From JAVJSU01 sp040219275 (GTDB lineage Bacteria; Chloroflexota; Anaerolineae; Aggregatilineales; Phototrophicaceae): a stretch of DNA of 64,000 nucleotides. Below the pieces are notes generated by a model. The model saw nothing but the letters and a program-made list of their open reading frames with translations. It was not told the DNA's origin and ran no database searches. A program made the translations under genes and the position numbers. The stretch covers positions 43,928 through 107,927 of the forward strand of contig JAVJSU010000014.1 of NCBI GenBank assembly GCA_040219275.1, given 5' to 3'. Below, piece after piece: positions 44,511 to 52,026 of the stretch (position 1 is its first letter; each line of letters opens with the position of its first letter).

Positions 44511-45194
44511 ATGGTGGATATTTTGCAAGAACAGATGGCGTATTATCGGGCGCGGGCGGCGGAATATGATGAATGGTTTTACCGTCATGGGCGTTATGAT
44601 CGCGGTGAGGAAGCCAACGCGCAATGGTTCGCGGAAATGGACATCGTGCGGAATGCTTTGCACACCATTCAGCCGATGGACTCCGTGCTGGAAGTGGCGA
44701 GCGGAACGGGGATCTGGACGGGTGAATTGCTGAAGCTGGCAAGACACATCACCGCGTTGGATGCCGCTTCGGAGATGCACGCCATCAACCGGAGCAAGCA
44801 CGCTGCCGCGACCATTGATTTTCAGCAGGTCGATTTATTCGAGTGGTCGCCGGAAACATCCTACGATCTGGTGTTTTTCGCCTATTGGCTTTCGCATGTC
44901 CCGCCGGAAAAACTCGATGCGTTTCTGGCGAAGGTCTATCAGGCGACGAAAACGGGCGGGACGGTCTTCATGATCGATTCGCGCCACAATGCGTATAGTA
45001 GCGCGGAGAATCATCCCGACCCTGATTTGGAAAATCATACCCACATGCGCTTACTCAATGATGGGCAGGCGTATACCATTTATAAAGTGTTCTACACGCC
45101 GGAAATTCTGGATGCCGCGTTCCGTAAAGCGGGATTCTCCCCGAACGTCCAAATAACCGAGAATTATGTGATCTATGTGGAGGCGACAAAATGA
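44511..45194 (+). CDS. Class I SAM-dependent methyltransferase
   Basis: 227 aa. SAM motif I is VLEVASGTGIWTGELL, the acidic residue after beta-2 is in ITALDAASEM, and motif IV is YDLVFFAYWLSHVP. It starts two bases after the VOC gene and overlaps the next methyltransferase by four (ATGA). The substrate is not evident. Confidence 0.85.
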   Translation: MVDILQEQMAYYRARAAEYDEWFYRHGRYDRGEEANAQWFAEMDIVRNALHTIQPMDSVLEVASGTGIWTGELLKLARHITALDAASEMHAINRSKHAAATIDFQQVDLFEWSPETSYDLVFFAYWLSHVPPEKLDAFLAKVYQATKTGGTVFMIDSRHNAYSSAENHPDPDLENHTHMRLLNDGQAYTIYKVFYTPEILDAAFRKAGFSPNVQITENYVIYVEATK

Positions 45195-45964
45195 CCGATT
45201 CAAAATCTTTATCTAAAGAACGTTATAACCAATTTGCCGACGGTTACGTAAAAAGTGAAACTCACGCTAAAGGGGCTGATCTTGACCGTCTGGTGGAACT
45301 GGCACAACCGCAATCTAGCTGGGTTGTTTTAGATGTGGCGACGGGTGGCGGACACACTGCGCTGAAATTCGCTCCGCACGTATCACAGGTCATCGCGAGC
45401 GACCTCACCCCGAATATGCTGGACGCGGCGCAGAAATTTATCAGCGAACAGGGTGTGACGAATATTGACTTTAAGCTGGCAGACGCGGAAAATTTGCCGT
45501 TTGATGACGCGATGTTTGACCTTGTGACGTGTCGCATCGCCCCGCATCACTTCCCGGATGTGTTTAAATTTGTGCAGGAAGGCTTTCGGGTGTTGAAAGC
45601 GGGCGGAATTTTGCTGGTACAGGATCATGTTTTGCCGGATGACCAGAAGGCTGCCCGTTACGTGGATGCGTTTGAGAAATTGCGTGATCCGAGTCATCAT
45701 CGTGCCTTCGCTGAATACGAATGGACGGGGATGTTCCTTGATGCGGGCTTTACTGTTGAGCATACCGAGCAACTCACCAAACGGCATGAGTTCGTCAGTT
45801 GGGTGGCGCGACAGGGATGTTCGCCGGAGGTTATCACGCGGTTGACCGTTCTGCTGAAGCAAGCGCCTAAACCCGCCGCAGAGTGGATGCAAGCCGAGCA
45901 CATCGGCACGGATGAGGCGAGCTTCGTCAATCATCACCTCATTATCTTAGGGCGTAAAGTGTAG
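45191..45964 (+). CDS. Class I SAM-dependent methyltransferase (UbiE-like)
   Basis: 257 aa. Motif I VVLDVATGGGHTALKFAP, motif II VIASDLTPNMLDAAQKF, DAENLPFDDAMFDLVTCRIA and FRVLKAGGILLVQDHVLP place it with YcgJ/UbiE-type enzymes. Four-base overlap with the preceding gene indicates translational coupling. Its target molecule is unknown. Confidence 0.85.
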   Translation: MTDSKSLSKERYNQFADGYVKSETHAKGADLDRLVELAQPQSSWVVLDVATGGGHTALKFAPHVSQVIASDLTPNMLDAAQKFISEQGVTNIDFKLADAENLPFDDAMFDLVTCRIAPHHFPDVFKFVQEGFRVLKAGGILLVQDHVLPDDQKAARYVDAFEKLRDPSHHRAFAEYEWTGMFLDAGFTVEHTEQLTKRHEFVSWVARQGCSPEVITRLTVLLKQAPKPAAEWMQAEHIGTDEASFVNHHLIILGRKV

Positions 45965-46601
45965 ATATTTGTAGGAAGTGACGTTACGCAGTTTCAATCC
46001 GTTTCGCCAATTTTCCGCGATGAGCTGAAACCTCATCGCTAGAATTTCTCTAAAACCCCACTGAAGTGGGCTATTTTCACAAATGTTCGGGAAGAAGAGC
46101 TTGCTTCAGCAGGGTTTTACCATCAAATTAGCCAATGGGTTTGAGCCATTGGCGGTCACAGGATGCACAATTCCTTCTGTCAATCCTGTGCGTAACGTCA
46201 GTTAGGAAAACAATTGACCCACAGACGGCACAGAGAATACGTCAATAACGTTCTTTGTGCTGTTGCCTGTGAAGGGAAGTACGTGTAAACGAGTATCAAG
46301 ATTATGCGGCGTGCTATCCGATGTGATTAAACGATCCACAAGTAAAATTATGAAGAAAGTAAATAGTTTATAGCATCCCGCCTGGATTAGTTAAGATACA
46401 TAATTCGATTTTGCCTTAAAGAGTATTACGAGTCATTTTACAGGACATAGAAGATGGGTGTTAGGTAAAATCGTTCTGAATAATTTGATATATCTATACC
46501 GATTTTATAGAAACGGGAGTAAAGTAATAGTATGAAACAGGTAGCTCTTACGCAACCAATTTACTATTATGAAACTGCCAATTGTGGAGAGTAGATGAGA
46601 G
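45965..46601. other. Intergenic region with a cluster of hairpins
   Basis: 637 bases. The left part (46017-46191) is a set of nested palindromes; the right part (46200-46601) shows nothing recognisable apart from a degenerate CACAGACGGCACAGAG word. No protein frame seen. Confidence 0.55.
46017..46191. repeat. Cluster of four palindromes
   Basis: In order: GCGATGAG/CTCATCGC (46017-46039); CCCACT/AGTGGG (46057-46070), itself within a longer inverted pair TAAAACCCCACTGAAG / CTTCAGCAGGGTTTTA (46051-46066 and 46104-46119); GCCAATGG/CCATTGGC (46131-46154); CACAGGAT/ATCCTGTG (46158-46191). It could be a folded RNA, or a composite mobile repeat. Confidence 0.6.
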
Positions 46602-47111
46602 ATGTCAGCAAAATGTCCATTCTGCGGCTATAAAAATCGTTCAGGCATCCTTTTTTGTGAGGATTGCGGACGTGGTTTGTATAGCAAAACAGCCGAACTT
46701 ACGATTAAAACACAACATAACTTTAAAGACTCGCTAGAAAAAGCCTTAAATACCGCCGCTTCGATGCAGTCCTCCGGCACGAACGCGCATTCCTTATTGC
46801 TTTACATTCGTGATGCACAACAGCCGTTGGTCATTGATGGTCATGCCTGCGCGACATTGGGGCGACGGATTGACCCGGATAATGATGCGCCGGATTATGA
46901 TTTAACCCCGTATGGCGCGCTTGAAAAAGGCGTATCCCGCTTGCACGCGATGATTGATTGCACGCAAGGGTCGGCAACCATTACCGATATGGGAAGCACC
47001 AACGGCGTGTTTTTAAATGGGCGGCAAATTTTACCGAAAACGCGCCAACCATTAAACGATGGTGATGAGCTTCAATTTGGGCGATTGGTCGCTCACATTT
47101 ATTTTGAATAG
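46602..47111 (+). CDS. Zinc-ribbon and FHA domain protein
   Basis: 169 aa. A CPFC ... CEDC zinc ribbon (residues 5-23) is joined by about 45 residues to an FHA domain (about 65-168) with the phospho-Thr-binding landmarks GRR, VSRLHAMI and DMGSTNGVFLNGR. FHA domains recognise phosphothreonine, so it is likely a partner of Ser/Thr kinase signalling. No active kinase gene is adjacent. It forms a tandem pair with the paralog at 47274. Confidence 0.85.
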   Translation: MSAKCPFCGYKNRSGILFCEDCGRGLYSKTAELTIKTQHNFKDSLEKALNTAASMQSSGTNAHSLLLYIRDAQQPLVIDGHACATLGRRIDPDNDAPDYDLTPYGALEKGVSRLHAMIDCTQGSATITDMGSTNGVFLNGRQILPKTRQPLNDGDELQFGRLVAHIYFE

Positions 47112-47273
47112 CTATAAATAGACTGTCATACTCGTCATGCTAACTGCTAGTGATGGTATTTCTTTACACAGGAGATAGGTACTATAGGTAGGATTGCCTG
47201 AATACGGTATTTTAAAATTAGGAGGTGTTGATTTTGGTGTAATCGTCAAAGATGAAAAAGGAGAATCAACACA

Positions 47274-47771
47274 ATGACTAATAAATGTACCTATTGTGGC
47301 GCATCGTATCGCACTGGCACTTTATTCTGTGAAGATTGCGGACAAAGCCTGATTTTAGGCGATACTGAACCACTCACTCTGCCTGCACGCAAGATGAAAA
47401 CCGTCTCCGAAGTAATAGAAGGCGCGGTTTCACGGATTACGACAGAAGACCCTCTCTATATCTATGTACGCGGCTCGCAAAATCCCATTATCTTACATTC
47501 ATGGAATCGGCAGGTCGTCGGGCGGATCGACGATAATGGCGCTCGTAAACCGGATATTGATTTAACCCCCTTTGGTGCGCTGGAAAAAGGCGTATCGCGC
47601 ATCCACGCCATGTTTGAGCAAATCGGTTCTGTCGCGGCGATTGTTGATATGAACAGTCGTAATGGAGTGGCGCTAAATGGGGAGCAAATTCACCCCGGCA
47701 AGCCCTACATCCTGCATGATGGCGACGAAGTGCATTTCGGCGAACTCATCACGCATATTTACTTCCGCTAG
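47274..47771 (+). CDS. Zinc-ribbon and FHA domain protein (paralog)
   Basis: 165 aa. Same layout as its neighbour: CTYC ... CEDC ribbon, then FHA with VGRIDD, VSRIHAMF and DMNSRNGVALNGEQ. The usual ST-N of the binding loop is SRN here, so phospho-peptide preference may differ. AAGGAG ten bases upstream of the ATG. It faces the DUF2461 gene with three bases between stops. Confidence 0.85.
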   Translation: MTNKCTYCGASYRTGTLFCEDCGQSLILGDTEPLTLPARKMKTVSEVIEGAVSRITTEDPLYIYVRGSQNPIILHSWNRQVVGRIDDNGARKPDIDLTPFGALEKGVSRIHAMFEQIGSVAAIVDMNSRNGVALNGEQIHPGKPYILHDGDEVHFGELITHIYFR

Positions 47772-47774
47772 ACG

Positions 47775-48470
47775 TTAGATCGTCTGCTTCACTTTCACCA
47801 GCCATTGTTGCAGGGGAGCCATCGCCTTAAAATGCCCGACAACTTCATCCACCAACTTCGGCGAGGTCAATGTTTCGCGTGTGAGGGTTTCTACACGGGC
47901 ATATAATCCACGAAATTTCAGGTAGTCTGCACGAGGATGATCTTCAGGATAGCCACGCGGTACTTTTTTGTACAGATCACCACCTTCGATCTCATACCCC
48001 TGCTTTTTCAGCGTCTTGATAATTTTGTCTAATTCTGCGCCAAAGCGATCATCAAGCACCGCCTGACGAAAGGCTTCTAGCATCGGTTTATCGAAGCCGA
48101 ACATACCAGAGATTAAGCCACCATTGCCATCCATGATTCGCATTCCGAAGCCGGGTTCCTCGGTCTTTTTGCCGTCGCCCTCCCAGAACATCATAGAAAT
48201 GTTGTCCTTATACGGCGATTTATCCTTGCTAAAGCGGGTATCACGATTAATCCGCATCAAAGAGCCGCCGCCATTGGTGCGTGAGTCGTAACGCACAGCG
48301 GGTGAAATTTCCTGCAAGCGTTCACCAACGGCGCTAATGAACGCCAGCGCAGGCTCCTGCAATTCATTCTTGTAGATGTCCTTATGTTCCTCGAACCATT
48401 CACGGGTATTGTTGGCGGTCAGGTCGTCCAAAAATCTTAAACCCGCGTCAGAAAATCCGTTAAACGTCAT
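47775..48470 (-). CDS. DUF2461 family protein
   Basis: 231 aa; AGAGG seven bases upstream favours the second ATG (48470). FLDDLTANNTREWFEEHKDI near the N-terminus, RINRDTRFSKDKSPYKDNIS and the RGYPEDHPRADYLKFRGL block are hallmarks of DUF2461 (TIGR02453). No function is established. Confidence 0.88.
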   Translation of the reverse strand: MTFNGFSDAGLRFLDDLTANNTREWFEEHKDIYKNELQEPALAFISAVGERLQEISPAVRYDSRTNGGGSLMRINRDTRFSKDKSPYKDNISMMFWEGDGKKTEEPGFGMRIMDGNGGLISGMFGFDKPMLEAFRQAVLDDRFGAELDKIIKTLKKQGYEIEGGDLYKKVPRGYPEDHPRADYLKFRGLYARVETLTRETLTSPKLVDEVVGHFKAMAPLQQWLVKVKQTI

Positions 48471-48933
48471 CATTTTTCCTCTCTTAAAACGAAAATATGT
48501 TCTATGATAATGAAGTCTATTCGATATGTCAACAATGGACTAGTATTTTTTAAAGTGGTCTGTTGATTTAATGTTTCATCCAACTTATACTGGATTCAGT
48601 GCTATCTAAATGGTCGCAATAATGCAGGTTAAAATTTAATCATAGAACGGTGGGCGACCTGACAGGTAATGTGCGTCCGGTTTAGCGTTTATTTGCCCCT
48701 CACCCCCCAGCCCCCTCTCCCACAAGGGGCGAGGGGGAGTAAGAACGGCTCTCGGAAGTCCCTTTCCTTTTATGGGAGAAGGATTTAGGGTGAGGGTTGA
48801 CGCAATTAAGCCTTAACCAGATGTGAATAACCTGACGGGTCGCGCCGTACAGTTGCAGTATTACGTCCCTACGAAGCGTTAAATTATTTATTGTAATCCC
48901 ACGAATGAAACGAATGAGAATGAAGTAACGCAT
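48471..48933. other. Divergent intergenic region with repeats
   Basis: 463 bases holding a degenerate family-2 copy (about 48628-48666), family-1 copy 7 and a further GGGTCGC fragment near 48837. No gene seen. Confidence 0.55.
48696..48796. repeat. Dispersed palindromic repeat, family 1, copy 7
   Basis: CCCCTCACCCCCCAGCCCCC to GGAAGTCCCTTTCC and GGATTTAGGGTGAGGG. Directly preceded by the degenerate family-2 copy, so two unrelated repeats lie side by side. Confidence 0.7.
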
Positions 48934-49596
48934 ATGTCAAAACGTAGCTATAATCAATTTTGCCCGCTTGCCTATTCGCTGGATGTGATCGGCGAACGGT
49001 GGACGTTGTTAATCATCCGCGAATTATTGTTAGGTCCGCGCCGCTATACCGATTTATTGAACGGATTGCCCGGCATCGGCACCAATTTACTTGCCAGTCG
49101 CCTTAAATCGCTTGAGGAAATGAACGTTATTCAGCAACGCACCCTGCCGCCACCGTCTGCCTCACAGGTGTATGAACTGACCGAATTTGGTGATGGGTTG
49201 CGTCCGGTGATTGGCGCGATCTCTAATTGGGGCATGAACTTCATGCAATTCCCGCCGCCAGAAGACGATTTTGTGGGCGTGGTGCCGTCTATTGCCGCGT
49301 TGCGCTCATTTTTTAAGCCAGATGCCGCACAGGGGATTCATGCGAGTTATGAATTTCGGATGGATGATACCACGCTGGCATTGACCATCAACGAGGGCGA
49401 GTTGACGCTGGTGGAAGGGTCAGCCAATAATGCGCCGGATATGATCGTCCAGACGACGCGCCATGTGCTCATCAGCCTGATTGGTGGCGAACAACCCGTG
49501 CATGAGGCGATCAAAGCGGGACAATTCAATATCATCAAAGGCGACTTGCCCCTGTTTGAAAAATTGATTCCGGTATTCGCACACGTCCCTGTTTAA
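48934..49596 (+). CDS. HxlR regulator fused to an SCP2-like domain
   Basis: 220 aa. The HxlR winged helix occupies about 1-105 (YNQFCPLAYSLDVIGERWTL, LINGLPGIGTN-like segment LLNGLPGIGTNLLASRLKSL). The C-terminal 100 residues (LALTINEGELTLVEGSANNA, LISLIGGEQPVHEAIKAG, FNIIKGDLPLFEKLIPVF) have the SCP2/sterol-carrier pattern. HxlR proteins sense small molecules or redox; an SCP2 pocket suggests a hydrophobic ligand (inference). Confidence 0.8.
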   Translation: MSKRSYNQFCPLAYSLDVIGERWTLLIIRELLLGPRRYTDLLNGLPGIGTNLLASRLKSLEEMNVIQQRTLPPPSASQVYELTEFGDGLRPVIGAISNWGMNFMQFPPPEDDFVGVVPSIAALRSFFKPDAAQGIHASYEFRMDDTTLALTINEGELTLVEGSANNAPDMIVQTTRHVLISLIGGEQPVHEAIKAGQFNIIKGDLPLFEKLIPVFAHVPV

Positions 49597-49687
49597 ATAA
49601 CAAACGAAAAGGTAATCAGAAACTTGAAAAAAGCCACATTTTATTGCTGTAAACACTCAAGTTCGCAATCCATGTGTGAAGTACCCT

Positions 49688-49772
49688 GTTAGGTATCCTC
49701 TTAAATTGACGCACTCCACATTCTATGATATGTATTACTCAATCAGTGTGCTTTATTTAGACGATACCTAAC
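49688..49772 (+). promoter_or_regulatory. Inverted repeat enclosing a promoter candidate
   Basis: GTTAGGTATC (49688-49697) and its exact reverse complement GATACCTAAC (49763-49772) flank 65 bases that include TTGACG (49706-49711), 17 bases, then TATGTA (49729-49734). It lies just upstream of the kinase gene. Could be paired operators or a long hairpin leader. Confidence 0.4.
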
Positions 49773-49829
49773 ACTTTTTTAGAGGTATCGCTGACCACCC
49801 TTCTTACGGATTAGCGTTTATCGGTAGTT

Positions 49830-51869
49830 ATGTTCATGGATTCAAAAACTGCGCCTATGCCTCCCAATAACACCAACATGCACGAAGAAGACCTTTATCG
49901 CGCGTTATTCGAGCAGACCAACGATGCCGTTTTTATCCTCAACCTTGAGGGCAGGTATCTCACGGTCAATCGACGTGCACAGGAGCTTTTCGGCTACGAT
50001 CAGGACGCATTTGCAACTATGGCGTATGTGGATGTGGTCGCTGACTCACAAAGCGCCAATGCGGATGCGGTGATTAAGCAACTTTTAGCCGGCGAGATTG
50101 TGCCGGTGTATGAGCGTGTTTTTCAGCGGAGCGATGGCTCGACCTTTGTCGGCGAGGTGAATTCGCAATTGGTGATTGATAACGCTGGCGATCCGCTTCA
50201 TATCCAGAGCGTTGTGCGGGATATTACCGAGCGCAAAACCATCGAAGATGATCTGTATTATCACGCGCATCTGCTGGAAAACGTTTCCGATGCGATTATT
50301 TCCACCGATATGCTGGGGCGCATCCGCACATGGAATCGGGCGGCGGAAAAGCTGTACGGCTGGGATGAAAACGAAGTCTTCGGCAAAGATATTGATGAAG
50401 TACTGGAAACCCGTCTGGGTGGCGTTGGGCATCAGGAACAGATCGTTAAGGAACAATACTTCATGCGGGGGCATTGGAGCAATGAAGTTGTGCAGTCCCG
50501 TCGCAATGGAGATGTGATTTTTGTGCTGTCGTCGGTGTCCTTATTAAGGGAGGCACACAGTCGTCCGGTGGGTATGGTGATCGTCAACCACGACATTACC
50601 GCCCGCAAACATGCCGAATATGCGGTGCAGGATCGCGCCGATCAGATGACCGCGCTACGCCAGATAGACGCGGAAATTAGCAGTACGCTGGAACTCGATC
50701 AGGTGTTGTTGTTTTCGATCAACGCGTCCGTCAGCCTGTGCGCCGCTGATAATGGCTTTATCGTCCTGCTGGATGGTAACGAAGTCAAACGGGTGCACGG
50801 CTATGGTAAGTACAAATCGCTTGAGAAACGAGACACGCCGCTGACACTTTATGGCATCTCCCGCCGGATCATGCGACGGGTACGCCCTGAATTGGTGCAG
50901 AATGTTGATCTTGACCCTGATTATAGTGCTGATATTGCCGAGACGAAGTCGTTGATGGCGTTCCCACTGGTTTCGCGCGATAGGGTGATCGGTGTGATGG
51001 TGCTGGAAAGCTCCCGACGGGGCATTTTTACGCAGGAAGTCTTTGAGTTTATCAACTTGCTGGTGAATCGTCTTGCCGCCGCCATTGATAACGCATGGTT
51101 GTACGGGATTTCCCAACAACAACTGGAAGAACTCAAAAATCTGTACGCGCAGGTCAGCAAATTGGAGCAACTCAAAACCGATATGATCCGGATTGCCTCG
51201 CATGATCTGCGGAATCCGGTGGGCTTGATTAATGGCTACATTGAATTGTTGCGGATGGATGTGCTGGATCGCTTAACCGAGGCGGAAATAGATTATATCG
51301 ATTCGATTGCGCGTTCGGTGTACCGGATGCAGGGCATCATCGACGACATTTTATCATTGGAGCGCATTCAACAGGTGGCGCAGGATAAAATCAGTGATCC
51401 GATTGATCTGGTGGCGATGGTCAATAAAGCGGTTCATAGTCATCAGCCAGAAGCGGAGGCGAAATCACAATATATTGGCACGCATTTCCCTGAACAGGGC
51501 GAGGCAATTGTAAATGGAGATCCTGCCCAACTGTATGAGGCACTCTCTAACCTGATTTCTAACGCGATCAAATATACGCCGGAACAGGGCGAAATTGTCG
51601 TGTCGGTCTTTATCGACAAAGTCAGCATACGCGTAGAAGTGGCGGATAATGGCTATGGCATACCGGAAGATCAGCAAGACCGCCTGTTTGAACCGTTTTA
51701 CCGCCCACAAGTGGCTGAAACAAGCGAGATAACAGGCACAGGATTGGGGCTACATCTTGTGAAGAATATCATCGAGCGGCTAGACGGTGAACTCCTCTTT
51801 TCTAGCGAATATGGTAGAGGCAGTGTCTTCGGATTTCGTCTGCCCATGCCCGGATTATTAAAATCGTAA
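49830..51869 (+). CDS. Cytoplasmic sensor histidine kinase PAS-PAS-GAF
   Basis: 679 aa, no membrane helix. PAS (about 20-135, DITERKTIEDDL), PAS (about 145-260, WNRAAEKLYGWDENEVFG), GAF (about 275-425, SLMAFPLVSRDRVIGVMVLE), then HisKA with His458 in IASHDLRNPVG. The HATPase domain has the N box LISNAIKYTPEQG, DNGYGIPEDQ and GTGLGLHLVKN. The H-box SHDLRNP type and the LEQLKTDMIR lead-in are shared with the next kinase. No receiver gene is adjacent. Confidence 0.9.
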   Translation: MFMDSKTAPMPPNNTNMHEEDLYRALFEQTNDAVFILNLEGRYLTVNRRAQELFGYDQDAFATMAYVDVVADSQSANADAVIKQLLAGEIVPVYERVFQRSDGSTFVGEVNSQLVIDNAGDPLHIQSVVRDITERKTIEDDLYYHAHLLENVSDAIISTDMLGRIRTWNRAAEKLYGWDENEVFGKDIDEVLETRLGGVGHQEQIVKEQYFMRGHWSNEVVQSRRNGDVIFVLSSVSLLREAHSRPVGMVIVNHDITARKHAEYAVQDRADQMTALRQIDAEISSTLELDQVLLFSINASVSLCAADNGFIVLLDGNEVKRVHGYGKYKSLEKRDTPLTLYGISRRIMRRVRPELVQNVDLDPDYSADIAETKSLMAFPLVSRDRVIGVMVLESSRRGIFTQEVFEFINLLVNRLAAAIDNAWLYGISQQQLEELKNLYAQVSKLEQLKTDMIRIASHDLRNPVGLINGYIELLRMDVLDRLTEAEIDYIDSIARSVYRMQGIIDDILSLERIQQVAQDKISDPIDLVAMVNKAVHSHQPEAEAKSQYIGTHFPEQGEAIVNGDPAQLYEALSNLISNAIKYTPEQGEIVVSVFIDKVSIRVEVADNGYGIPEDQQDRLFEPFYRPQVAETSEITGTGLGLHLVKNIIERLDGELLFSSEYGRGSVFGFRLPMPGLLKS

Positions 51870-52026
51870 TTTTCGTAGCGCATTTTCTTGTTATACTATT
51901 TATAGTGACCTGTTTTGTCGCTGTGCACAAAGCCTCAACTTGGCTTGCATTAAATTTTTCGTTACAGTTAAGGAAAAGCTAGCAATTGTCAGTCTTTAAG
52001 CATGAGTCACAGACTTAAGCTACGAA

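Noticed and set aside
47274..47771. Degenerate duplicate (pseudogene) of the first FHA gene
   Set aside because: The frame is intact, has its own strong ribosome site and keeps all zinc-ribbon cysteines, so it is a working paralog.
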